Shown piece after piece: positions 22,458 through 28,296 of a stretch of DNA of 36,824 nt. The DNA is from UBA1081 sp045639185 (GTDB taxonomy: Bacteria > Bacillota > Clostridia > Oscillospirales > Acutalibacteraceae): assembly GCA_045639185.1 (NCBI GenBank), contig JAZUCO010000057.1, positions 1 through 36,824 of the forward strand. The letters run 5' to 3'. Under the pieces are notes generated by a model. It worked only from the letters and a program-made list of their open reading frames with translations, did not search any database and was not told where the DNA came from. Within the stretch, counting starts at the first letter, position 1. Every line of letters begins with the position of its first letter. The translations under genes and the position numbers were made by a program.

Positions 22458-23149
22458 GTGAGCATCTTTCTCCTTTCAGGTGGTTTTGTTGTCTTGCGTT
22501 TCTGTCTGATGAATTTATTAAGCCAGGATGTCGGATGACCGTCCTTATATCTTTTCGGGTCAGTGTCAATAGCTTCACTCAGCTCTTCGATAATTTCATC
22601 AATGTCCGGATGCTCTTTCTTGTATGCCTCATACTCTTCATCCGTCAGAAACACATTCAGAAATCTGCCGTGCGGGTGTGCGTTTATATCACACACACTA
22701 TCTTTAGATAGTGTTTTATTTAATGTATTTAATTCATTTAATTTATTGTTTGTTTTCCTCAGTGTAACCTCACTGTTTCCAGTCTGTTTCTTTACTGTTT
22801 CTTTTGACCTTGTTGAAGGTTGATAAAAGTCATAATTTACGAGCTTTATGAGGGTAAAACGGGTGTTTCTCTCTATGACGGCAGTGCCGCCCTCTTCAAG
22901 CCGAGTTAAGAACCCTGAAACTTTCTTTGTAGACCAGCCCCAACGCTGTGCCAAATCCCTTAAACTTGTGACCTTTGCCCCTCTTTCAACAGTAATGATT
23001 TCACCGTTAAACTGTATTTTTCGTTCTTCATGATTCATCATAAGAATCAAATCTGTAAAAGCAGAACGCTTATCAAAAGGTTCATTGGAATCCCAAATCC
23101 ATGATTTCTGAATGTCTCGATGAATAAGAACATATCCTTTTTTACTCAA
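22454..23149 (-). CDS. Phage replication initiator / replisome organiser with winged helix
   Basis: A 231-aa protein. The N-terminal half (KKGYVLIHRDIQKSWIW ... GAKVTSLRDLAQRWGWSTKKVSGFLTRLEEGG) is a winged-helix DNA-binding domain common in Firmicutes phage initiators. A Lys/Asn-rich linker follows. The C-terminal part (DEIIEELSEAID, HPTSWLNKFI) may be a DnaD-like helicase-loader region. It probably binds the phage origin and recruits the helicase encoded next. TTG at 23149 has AGGTG 6 bases upstream. GTG at 23158 overlaps the preceding stop and is an alternative. Confidence 0.75.
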   Translation of the reverse strand: MSKKGYVLIHRDIQKSWIWDSNEPFDKRSAFTDLILMMNHEERKIQFNGEIITVERGAKVTSLRDLAQRWGWSTKKVSGFLTRLEEGGTAVIERNTRFTLIKLVNYDFYQPSTRSKETVKKQTGNSEVTLRKTNNKLNELNTLNKTLSKDSVCDINAHPHGRFLNVFLTDEEYEAYKKEHPDIDEIIEELSEAIDTDPKRYKDGHPTSWLNKFIRQKRKTTKPPERRKMLT

Positions 23150-23158
23150 CGAAAACAC

Positions 23159-23677
23159 CTACTTTTCATAATTCTTCAGATGTTCCCGAAGCTCATAATA
23201 CAGAATGTTGTAAATAAGGTCGGGAGCCTCATATTCCGTGCAGAAGACAGGAACGGTGTTGTATCTTGCACACCATACGAGCAGGCTTGCAGTCAGAGAT
23301 TTTGCATTGAAGCGTGAGCGGTATTTACCGCCGAGAATCTTTCGCCAATCGGCGTTTTCAACGACAATATACATTCTTCCGCCTGAATCTTTCATTCGCT
23401 CAAATTCGTTCTCAAACCTTCTTCTCCCCTGCGTAAAATTGCCACAGAGCTCGTCCAATGACATTTTTCTTTCTATGGCAACTTTACTTTCAAGAGAGAA
23501 TTCAGAGCCGTCAGAAAGCTCACAGCAGACACTGTAATCACCTGAATGCAAGCACCTGCGCTCATGCTTACAAGGCATTGCATTAAGCCTTCTTCTGAGG
23601 GCAGGTGTTTCGTGTTCACGGGTGTCATACAACACCGTCATTGTCTTCATACAGTTTTCGATTTCTGCAGGATTCAT
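23159..23677 (-). CDS. ERCC4-domain nuclease
   Basis: A 172-aa structure-specific nuclease of the XPF/Mus81 ERCC4 type. Catalytic residues are visible: YDTRE (D18, E21), the GDYSV turn and the signature ERKMSLDEL (ERKxxxD). A helical C-terminal part follows. It probably trims branched DNA during recombination or replication. It overlaps the SSB-like gene by one base and belongs to the recombination group (ATPase, SSB-like, nuclease). Confidence 0.85.
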   Translation of the reverse strand: MNPAEIENCMKTMTVLYDTREHETPALRRRLNAMPCKHERRCLHSGDYSVCCELSDGSEFSLESKVAIERKMSLDELCGNFTQGRRRFENEFERMKDSGGRMYIVVENADWRKILGGKYRSRFNAKSLTASLLVWCARYNTVPVFCTEYEAPDLIYNILYYELREHLKNYEK

Positions 23678-24246
23678 CAGAACGGAAGGTCATCATCAAC
23701 ATCCGCCGCATTGTCAAATGTGGGCTGTGTTGAAGAGGAATTATTGAGAAGCTTCGGCTTAGGCATTCTGAATTTACCGTCTCTGATATTTTCTGCAGTT
23801 GCGAATCTGAAAGGCTCTGCAAAAAATCCTGTATTGCCTTCGTATTCATATTCTTTTTCACGGAATATACAACCGACAATCTTATCCTTGAGTTTCTTTT
23901 CGTCCCAATCCCAATGATAGCCGGGATTACTGTCCTCGATATTGGTGATTGCAGTCTTGAATTTTGATGCAGTGTATTCATCCTGCTCACTGCCGTCTTC
24001 AAGAGGTATGTAAAGATTGATGTTACCTTTCCACTTTTTGTTATCTTCGTTGGCGGCTCTGTATTTTCTTGCGTAATAGCCTGCATATTCACCCTCGGCA
24101 ATATCAAACGCAACTTTCAGAAACTCGTTGCCGTTACTTGCCTTTTCTACCGATGCAGCCATTATTTTTACCACATAACCGCCTGCAGGCAGTTTTTCAG
24201 ATTCTGTGTAAGTCTTTGCCGTGTCCCATGATTTAAATTTTTTCAT
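23677..24246 (-). CDS. SSB-like phage single-strand DNA-binding protein (DUF669-like)
   Basis: A 189-aa protein with a beta-rich N-terminal domain (LPAGGYVVKIMAASVEKASNG, VAFDIAEGEYAGYY) and a Lys/Trp-rich middle. It ends in the acidic tip DVDDDLPF, the same type of C-terminal peptide by which bacterial SSB recruits partner proteins. This and its position beside a RecA-like ATPase and a nuclease suggest it coats ssDNA and mediates annealing. The family resembles DUF669. RBS AAAAGGAG precedes the ATG. Confidence 0.75.
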   Translation of the reverse strand: MKKFKSWDTAKTYTESEKLPAGGYVVKIMAASVEKASNGNEFLKVAFDIAEGEYAGYYARKYRAANEDNKKWKGNINLYIPLEDGSEQDEYTASKFKTAITNIEDSNPGYHWDWDEKKLKDKIVGCIFREKEYEYEGNTGFFAEPFRFATAENIRDGKFRMPKPKLLNNSSSTQPTFDNAADVDDDLPF

Positions 24247-24261
24247 TGTTGATTTCTCCTT

Positions 24262-24903
24262 TTAATAATCTTTTAATGCTTCGACAACTGTTACGATATC
24301 GTTATCAATTTCAGCCTCTTCAAATGCTCCCATAGGAGTTTTGCAAGTGCTGTTTTTTGCTTTTGTTTCAAGAATGTATCTGCCGTCAACGCATTTTGCG
24401 ATAAGAACGGATGTAAATTTGCTTTCAAGAACAATCTTGTCCAGCTTTTTACCGCTTGTTTTTATCCTCGTGAAGCTGTAACCGTCATCGTCACGCTCCG
24501 TCTGAGTGTGGGCAGTAAATATAATGGTCAGGTCATCCCTGTACTCATAGGCTTTGTCAACAAGGTCCCATACGCACTGTGCAAGGTCAACCCACTTGTC
24601 ATAGCCTTTTTCTTTTACACGGCGCATTTCGTCACCGACCATAATTCCGTTAATCGTATCAATGACAACATATTTTATCTGCGGACATTTTTCAGATATG
24701 CCGGTAATGAGCTTCTGAATCTCCGATGAAACATTTGTCGCCTTATAATTTTTATTCGCCGAATTATACTGTTCACGCCAGCCTTTCCAAGAAAGCCCTT
24801 TCCGGTCACAGTCTATGTAATAGGTTTCGGCAGGGTTTAAGTTTCGCATGGCAGTTGTTTTTCCGCTTCCGCTTTCACCTGCGATGCATATAACTTTGCT
24901 CAT
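24262..24903 (-). CDS. Sak4-like RecA/AAA recombination ATPase
   Basis: A 213-aa P-loop NTPase. Walker A GESGSGKT is at 9-16, a Walker B YVVIDT near 91, and an IIFTAHTQ motif near 140. Small phage ATPases of this type (AAA_24 / Sak4) assist single-strand annealing together with an SSB-like protein, which is exactly its neighbour. It could also be a generic NTP-binding protein. It overlaps the upstream gene by 4 bases (ATGA). Confidence 0.8.
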   Translation of the reverse strand: MSKVICIAGESGSGKTTAMRNLNPAETYYIDCDRKGLSWKGWREQYNSANKNYKATNVSSEIQKLITGISEKCPQIKYVVIDTINGIMVGDEMRRVKEKGYDKWVDLAQCVWDLVDKAYEYRDDLTIIFTAHTQTERDDDGYSFTRIKTSGKKLDKIVLESKFTSVLIAKCVDGRYILETKAKNSTCKTPMGAFEEAEIDNDIVTVVEALKDY

Positions 24904-25139
24904 GATTGTTTCTCCTTATTTTCAAATTCAAGCGGGCAATCAGGGAGGATGTTTCTCAGTGCAAATTTCAGAGACATATTACTTTCATGCCTGATGACAT
25001 CACAATAACCACGCTCATATGTGTCTGAGTATTTGAAAAACCTGCACTGATGACATGCAACATCATCATCAGGAAAACTGACATCTACCGTAATTTTTGC
25101 TTTGGTGTAAGATAAAACACCGTTTTTTTCTCGTGGCAT
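24900..25139 (-). CDS. Small Cys-rich early phage protein
   Basis: A 79-aa protein. It has a CHQCRFFKYSDTYERGYCDVI motif and one further Cys near the end (LPDCPLEFE), suggesting a metal-binding knot. Similar small proteins are common in front of recombination genes of clostridial phages; function unknown. The ATG has AAGGAG about 12 bases upstream. It overlaps the ATPase start. Confidence 0.7.
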   Translation of the reverse strand: MPREKNGVLSYTKAKITVDVSFPDDDVACHQCRFFKYSDTYERGYCDVIRHESNMSLKFALRNILPDCPLEFENKEKQS

Positions 25140-25228
25140 CGTTTCTGCACACTCCTTTCATCATCCGCTTCCTTGGGATATTGGATATCGTTATCAACGA
25201 GAAGCTTGTCTGCATCATATTTATTCAT
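25085..25228 (-). CDS. Small hypothetical phage protein, overlapping
   Basis: A 47-aa ORF (MNKYDADKLLVDNDIQYPKEADDERS...) that starts 8 bases inside the preceding zinc-ribbon gene and overlaps the next gene by 55 bases. The overlap is large and the ribosome binding site weak (AGGA close to ATG), so it is uncertain. The spacing would otherwise leave an 80-base gap in a densely coupled operon, which is mild support. Confidence 0.4.
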   Translation of the reverse strand: MNKYDADKLLVDNDIQYPKEADDERSVQKRCHEKKTVFYLTPKQKLR

Positions 25229-25406
25229 ATTCCTGCAGAATCCTTTCTTCAATAATTGCATGGGAATCGTCTTCCTCAAAATACGATTCATCGAGAATAT
25301 CCATAGACACACATTCATTGCAGTAGCTTTCACAATCAATCATGTATACTTTGTCCCCGATTCTGATGTCTTCCCCGCAGGATGAACACTTAAAACATCT
25401 TGACAA
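25221..25406 (-). CDS. Small zinc-ribbon protein
   Basis: A 61-aa acidic protein with a CFKCSSCGEDIRIGDKVY ... CESYCNEC pattern: two Cys pairs of the zinc-ribbon or LIM-like type, then an acidic tail (ESYFEEDDSH). TTG start with AGGAAG about 11 bases upstream. Function unknown; such small zinc proteins are common in phage early operons and may modify host enzymes. Confidence 0.65.
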   Translation of the reverse strand: MSRCFKCSSCGEDIRIGDKVYMIDCESYCNECVSMDILDESYFEEDDSHAIIEERILQEYE

Positions 25407-25437
25407 AATTAATCACTTCCTGTATACTTGAATTAAG

Positions 25438-25965
25438 TTAATTTTTGCTTGCCGCTTTCGGAATTGCCGTTCCGGAGCGGTTTTTCTTTTGTACATTCAA
25501 ACCGAGCTTATTTATTTTTGAGCGGATTGAGTTTTCTGTACGATGCAACATTCCCGCAATGTCAGAAATTGGAACATCGTGAAAATAAAAGTCCCGGAGA
25601 AGTTCTTCCTCTTCTGTGGTCCAGCTTTTCGGCGGTTCATATGTATAAAGCCCCATTGCCTTCAGGTGATTCACAACTGTGGGGGGTGACACACCGACCG
25701 ACGCTGCAATATCCTTTACAGGATTGCCGTTCAGAAACTGTATTTTGATTTCTTTCTTTTCTTCCGGCAAAAGCCAAGGTCTGGAACTCCTCTGTCCGGT
25801 AGCGGAAGTTGTAACGCGTCTTTTGCTGTTCGGCCCCTCACCTGCAGGAATCGGCGTTGAATGAAGATGTTCAAATCTCGCATACGCATTTCCGTAATCA
25901 AGCCATTCACCCGTTTTTTCATAATGTTCATCACGGGCTTTTAAAACTTCCTCTATTGATGCCAC
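25438..25965 (-). CDS. HTH DNA-binding protein with two HTH-like segments
   Basis: A 175-aa protein. After an N-terminal region with a DYGNAYARFEHLHS motif, two helix-turn-helix segments can be seen: KEIKIQFLNGNPVKDIAASVG with VSPPTVVNHL (about 70-105), and a Myb/GcrA-like WTTEEEELLRDFYFHDVPISD with IAGMLHRTENSIRSKINKLG (about 115-160). It may regulate phage transcription or be a diverged terminase small-type protein. GTG at 25965 is chosen for AAAGGAG spacing of 10; a TTG at 25974 is too close to that site. Confidence 0.7.
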   Translation of the reverse strand: MASIEEVLKARDEHYEKTGEWLDYGNAYARFEHLHSTPIPAGEGPNSKRRVTTSATGQRSSRPWLLPEEKKEIKIQFLNGNPVKDIAASVGVSPPTVVNHLKAMGLYTYEPPKSWTTEEEELLRDFYFHDVPISDIAGMLHRTENSIRSKINKLGLNVQKKNRSGTAIPKAASKN

Positions 25966-26155
25966 TTTTTTCAATCTCCTTTCTTAAAGAATTAAGCAAT
26001 TTTCTGAGAACATCTACCCGTCTTTTCAGCCTTTTTATTTCATTGGGCTCAAGTTCTGTTTCTTCGTACTTACAAAGCTTTTTATGTATCTCCATTGCAG
26101 CAGTAGGATTCAGAACCGCATCAACAAGGCTGTATTCATCTGTCATTTTCTTCAT
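25931..26155 (-). CDS. Small helical early phage protein
   Basis: A 74-aa charged helical protein: EYSLVDAVLNPTAAMEIHKK, then CKYEETELEPNEIKRLKRRVDVLRK, a predicted coiled coil. Function unknown. ATG at 26155 with GAGG upstream. It overlaps both neighbours (35 and 20 bases), and its 3' end carries the ribosome binding site of the next gene. Confidence 0.6.
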   Translation of the reverse strand: MKKMTDEYSLVDAVLNPTAAMEIHKKLCKYEETELEPNEIKRLKRRVDVLRKLLNSLRKEIEKSGINRGSFKSP

Positions 26156-26294
26156 CGTGCTTGTCCTCTTTTGTTTTTCTATATTCCTTCCATAATGAAT
26201 AAAAAACACAAAACATTATAAAAGCAAGTCCGTCAACAAAACCGTAAACTATCATTCCGGTGATGAATTCCAGTATTCTATCAAACGTTATCAT
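26136..26294 (-). CDS. Small single-TM early phage protein
   Basis: A 52-aa protein: a short N-terminus, one hydrophobic membrane segment (about 13-34, GMIVYGFVDGLAFIMFCVFY), and a charged tail (WKEYRKTKEDKHDEEND). A membrane-bound early protein could affect superinfection or membrane takeover, but nothing is known. AAGGATG lies upstream of the ATG. The frame extends upstream within the 26318-26491 gene, but those codons look like shadow. Confidence 0.55.
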   Translation of the reverse strand: MITFDRILEFITGMIVYGFVDGLAFIMFCVFYSLWKEYRKTKEDKHDEENDR

Positions 26295-26317
26295 TTTTTC
26301 ACATCCTTTTCTTTGTA

Positions 26318-26491
26318 CTAAATTGCTGCGTATTCTTCCGGGTGATTGGAGAAGTATGCCGAACTGACTCTTGACAACCTTCCCGCCCACACCCGTTTGC
26401 AATATTCCTTCTGTTCCTGAGTCAACGACTCAATAGGAACAGGTTCTGCACCATCCATCATCACATAGCAGGTGCATTTTATTTCGGGCAT
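26318..26491 (-). CDS. Conserved small early phage protein
   Basis: A 57-aa ORF starting MPEIKCTCYVMMDGAEPVPIE with a SLTQEQKEYCKRVWAGRLS helix and an HPEEYAAI end. This pattern recurs in early regions of many clostridial phages. Function unknown. RBS AGGAGGTG lies 8 bases before the ATG, which overlaps the previous TGA (TGATG). Confidence 0.7.
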   Translation of the reverse strand: MPEIKCTCYVMMDGAEPVPIESLTQEQKEYCKRVWAGRLSRVSSAYFSNHPEEYAAI

Positions 26492-26766
26492 CAGACCACC
26501 TCCTGTTGATAGTTATGAGCTCCTTGCTTGACCGTATCACCGAGACATTCAATAAGTTCCGCAGAAAGTTTGTACTCATAGGTTTTGCCTAACATAATAA
26601 GCTCCCCGTCGGCAGTTACCTGGCAAACAAGATTTGCCATACCGATTTTGAAGCTGATATTTTCAAGCAATATGTAATCTGCTTCACCGTCTGAGTATTC
26701 ATCAATAGCAGACCATCTGCCATTGAGCCCTTTTAGTTTAATGTTCTGATACTTTGCTGTATCCAT
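26491..26766 (-). CDS. First gene of the early operon, unknown
   Basis: A 91-aa protein, beta-prone and acidic (MDTAKYQNIKLKGLNGRWSA, then EADYILLENISFKIGMANLVCQVT, KTYEYKLSAELIECLGDTVKQG). No family recognised. ATG at 26766 has GAGGTG 5 bases upstream and sits 37 bases after the predicted start of the 26810-26839 promoter. It is probably among the first phage proteins made after induction. Confidence 0.6.
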   Translation of the reverse strand: MDTAKYQNIKLKGLNGRWSAIDEYSDGEADYILLENISFKIGMANLVCQVTADGELIMLGKTYEYKLSAELIECLGDTVKQGAHNYQQEVV

Positions 26767-26809
26767 ATTCACACCTCTGTTTTTATGCATTTGTTTTTGT
26801 TATTGATTG

Positions 26810-26839
26810 TTTATACAAGAAAAAATTGACAATATACAA
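26810..26839 (-). promoter_or_regulatory. Candidate early operon promoter
   Basis: Minus-strand TTGTAT (26839-26834), 18 bp, TATAAA (26815-26810). Predicted start near 26803. It overlaps the divergent ncRNA promoter back to back, so the two cannot be occupied at once. An inverted repeat ATACAAGA / TCTTGTAC (26814-26821 and 26844-26851) spans both and may be an operator. Confidence 0.45.
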
Positions 26840-26854
26840 AAAATCTTGTACAAT
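26826..26854 (+). promoter_or_regulatory. Near-consensus promoter for ncRNA
   Basis: Plus-strand TTGACA (26826-26831), 17-bp spacer, TACAAT (26849-26854). The -35 is perfect and the -10 has one mismatch. The -10 lies in the palindrome TTGTACAA (26846-26853). Predicted start near 26861. No translated ORF follows from that start. Confidence 0.8.
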
Positions 26855-26860
26855 TACTTA

Positions 26861-27238
26861 TGCCTATTAAGGGCAGAGAAAGGAGCTGGTCTAATTGACC
26901 AAACTTTTGACTTTGCCTGCTCCCATACTTTAAGGTTGTCACAGTGGAACCTAAGCACTTTAAAACAGGTTAAAGATAATTTTTGTATACGGCGTTACTC
27001 AGCACAGTGAAGTGCGACATCAAACGCAAGAGACGGCACTCGTTAAAAATGCTTCACCGTATTACATAATTCCTTCAGGCAGTCAGCGATAAGGCATCCG
27101 CAGAACTAAAACTGCAAAAGTGACTGCACTTCTCAAGAAACATATTGCGCAATAGTATGTGATGAAAATCTGCAAGAAGCATTGGGTAAACAAATTTGGG
27201 CAATGACTGAGTAGAATTGCGCTCTATTCAGTTTTTTG
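26861..27238 (+). ncRNA. Structured non-coding RNA of about 380 nt, class unknown
   Basis: A promoter and an intrinsic terminator bracket 378 nt with no credible ORF and many perfect helices. GGCAGAG (26872-26878) pairs with CTTTGCC (26911-26917), and GGAGC (26882-26886) with GCTCC (26919-26923), which together make an H-type pseudoknot. Other helices: TGGTC/GACCA hairpin at 26887-26901; AGGTT/AACCT (26933-26952); CTTTAA/TTAAAG (26958-26975); ATACG/CGTAT (26987-27062); GTGAAG/CTTCAC (27007-27057); GCAGTCA/TGACTGC (27079-27127); ACATA/TATGT (27140-27160); CATTG/CAATG (27180-27205). It is antisense to the leader between the Cro-like gene and the early operon. It might be a regulatory antisense RNA or one of the large phage RNA classes. 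I could not identify it. Confidence 0.75.
27206..27238 (+). terminator. Intrinsic terminator of the ncRNA
   Basis: ACTGAGTAGA (27206-27215) pairs with TCTATTCAGT (27223-27232), 10 bp with one G-U, loop ATTGCGC, then six T. The minus side lacks a T-run, so it acts on the plus strand only. Confidence 0.88.
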
Positions 27239-27249
27239 TTGATTAACCT

Positions 27250-27266
27250 GTTGCATTTTACGCAAC
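27250..27266. promoter_or_regulatory. Repressor operator O1
   Basis: GTTGC-ATTTTAC-GCAAC, a perfect 5-bp inverted repeat with a 7-bp spacer. It overlaps the stop codon of the Cro-like gene and lies just after the ncRNA terminator. Same sequence as the site at 27492 except one spacer base. Confidence 0.75.
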
Positions 27267-27473
27267 TTCTTGCATAAAAAAATAAAGCACCAATTCATTA
27301 TCAGGAATTTGCAAAATTACCTGCAACATATGCGCTTCTTTTAATGACATAGGGGTTTTTCCAGCAATCTTTCTTCCAAGAGTATAGGCAGTTAACCCCA
27401 TTTGTTTGGAGATTAATTTGATAGATAATCCTAACTCCAAAATCCTTGCTTTAATTTTTCTTGAATTCGGCAC
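27258..27473 (-). CDS. Small HTH protein, Cro-like
   Basis: A 71-aa helix-turn-helix protein: KIKARILELGLSIKLISKQMG, LTAYTLGRKIAGKTPMSLKEAHMLQVILQIPDNEL, an HTH of the Cro/C1 type covering nearly its whole length. It diverges from the CI-like repressor gene across the shared operator region. That arrangement matches lytic switch regulators (Cro). GTG start with GGAGG 9 bases upstream. Confidence 0.8.
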   Translation of the reverse strand: MPNSRKIKARILELGLSIKLISKQMGLTAYTLGRKIAGKTPMSLKEAHMLQVILQIPDNELVLYFFMQEVA

Positions 27474-27491
27474 TAACGCTCACCTCCTCTT

Positions 27492-27508
27492 GTTGCATTT
27501 CACGCAAC
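27492..27508. promoter_or_regulatory. Repressor operator O2
   Basis: GTTGC-ATTTCAC-GCAAC, perfect inverted repeat of the same 17-bp type as O1. It lies just downstream of the -10 box of the Cro-like promoter (27512-27517), where a bound repressor would block transcription. Confidence 0.85.
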
Positions 27509-27511
27509 TTT

Positions 27512-27540
27512 ATAATAACATACCGTTTTGTTGTTGTCAA
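27512..27540 (-). promoter_or_regulatory. Lytic (PR-type) promoter
   Basis: Minus-strand TTGACA (27540-27535), 17 bp, TATTAT (27517-27512). Drives the Cro-like gene and, by read-through, the early leader. Operator O2 covers its start site. Confidence 0.8.
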
Positions 27541-27579
27541 TAGCATTTTGCAACTTTTTTTGTTTTTATTAAAAAAACT

Positions 27580-27596
27580 GTTGCATTGTGTGCAAT
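27580..27596. promoter_or_regulatory. Repressor operator O3
   Basis: GTTGC-ATTGTGT-GCAAT, same pattern with one arm mismatch. It covers the -35 of the CI promoter (TTGCAT, 27581-27586), which fits negative autoregulation at high repressor level. A degenerate half-site (TTTTGCAAC) lies at 27546-27554. Confidence 0.75.
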
Positions 27597-27609
27597 TTTA
27601 TGATATAGT
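27581..27609 (+). promoter_or_regulatory. Repressor maintenance (PRM-type) promoter
   Basis: Plus-strand TTGCAT (27581-27586), 17 bp, TATAGT (27604-27609). The predicted start near 27616 gives a very short leader before the ATG at 27627. Confidence 0.6.
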
Positions 27610-27626
27610 CTAAACAGGTGATACAA

Positions 27627-27983
27627 ATGTCAAATAATATGATTACAGCAGAACGATTAAAGATCTGCCGAATAAAAGCCGATCAGACACTTGAACAAAT
27701 CGGAATATTAGCAGGTGTCCATAAATCAACAGTTATGCGTTGGGAAAAAGGAGAAACCGAAAGAATAGGACTCCCTACAATTCAACTTCTTGCTACACAT
27801 TATAATGTAAGCCCTGCGTGGCTTATGGGTGCTGATGTTCCAATGAACGAAAAAACAGAAACCCCTGCCGGGGATGACAGGGATTCCGAAATAGTCAGAA
27901 TGTTCTCAGCGCTCACTCCTGATGAGCAGAAGTCTGTTCTTGATTACATTGCATTTGTCCTCTCGAAGAGGTCAGATTCTTAA
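27627..27983 (+). CDS. CI-like phage repressor lacking an S24 peptidase domain
   Basis: A 118-aa repressor. The N-terminal HTH (about 8-65) has ITAERLKICRIKADQTLEQIG and ILAGVHKSTVMRWEKGE, followed by LATHYNVSPAWLMG. After a linker, the C-terminal helix pair SEIVRMFSALTPDEQKSVLDYI probably oligomerises it. There is no S24/LexA-like autopeptidase domain, so RecA-stimulated self-cleavage cannot explain induction. Three operators flank its promoter and the divergent lytic promoter. ATG at 27627 has AGGTG 6 bases upstream; GTG at 27618 is less likely. Confidence 0.88.
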   Translation: MSNNMITAERLKICRIKADQTLEQIGILAGVHKSTVMRWEKGETERIGLPTIQLLATHYNVSPAWLMGADVPMNEKTETPAGDDRDSEIVRMFSALTPDEQKSVLDYIAFVLSKRSDS

Positions 27984-28059
27984 GTAATATGTATAAATCA
28001 TTCTTTTCTTCTTCATTCATAATTTTTAACAGACTCTTAAGTTCATCGTTATAATTCAT
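27913..28059 (-). CDS. SOS-controlled small protein, candidate antirepressor
   Basis: A 48-aa ORF convergent with the repressor and overlapping its last 71 bases. GGGGG lies 8 bases before its ATG. A LexA/DinR box and a TTGACA promoter lie just upstream. Its first 30 residues (MNYNDELKSLLKIMNEEE, then KNDLYILLKNL) form two helices whose hydrophobic spacing resembles the C-terminal helices of the facing repressor (MFSALTPDEQKSVLDYIAFVL). It may bind the repressor and release it from DNA. This is inference from pattern, position and regulation. Confidence 0.55.
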   Translation of the reverse strand: MNYNDELKSLLKIMNEEEKNDLYILLKNLTSSRGQMQCNQEQTSAHQE

Positions 28060-28075
28060 GTAATCAACCCCCTAT

Positions 28076-28089
28076 CGAACATTCGTTCT
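28076..28089. promoter_or_regulatory. LexA/DinR SOS box
   Basis: CGAACATTCGTTCT holds the core GAAC-N4-GTTC of the Gram-positive LexA site. It lies between the -10 box and the ribosome binding site of the 48-aa gene, in the position of a repressor operator. Confidence 0.7.
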
Positions 28090-28096
28090 ATAATTT

Positions 28097-28125
28097 AGTT
28101 TAGTACAAACGTTTGATATTGTCAA
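28097..28125 (-). promoter_or_regulatory. Promoter for the SOS-controlled small gene
   Basis: Minus-strand TTGACA (28125-28120), 17 bp, TAAACT (28102-28097). The -35 is perfect and the -10 weak. The predicted start near 28090 puts the LexA box over +2 to +14. Confidence 0.6.
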
Positions 28126-28296
28126 GAGGTTTTTTCTGATTGTTTTTTAGTGTCCCTCTTATGGTACACATTTCTATTTATAATGGTATATGTAAGAAAA
28201 TCTGCAAAAAATGTTACATTTTGTTTGATTTAGACTTATATATTATGGATAGGTACACCCTACCAAAAAATAAACCAAAAAATGAGGTAAAAAATC

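Noticed and set aside
25229..25339. N-terminal extension of the 25085-25228 ORF
   Set aside because: These codons are the antiparallel-frame shadow of the zinc-ribbon gene 25221-25406 and lack a ribosome binding site.
26807..27010. Plus-strand 67-codon ORF
   Set aside because: Its TTG start lies upstream of the mapped -35/-10 boxes, there is no ribosome binding site, and the region folds as structured RNA.
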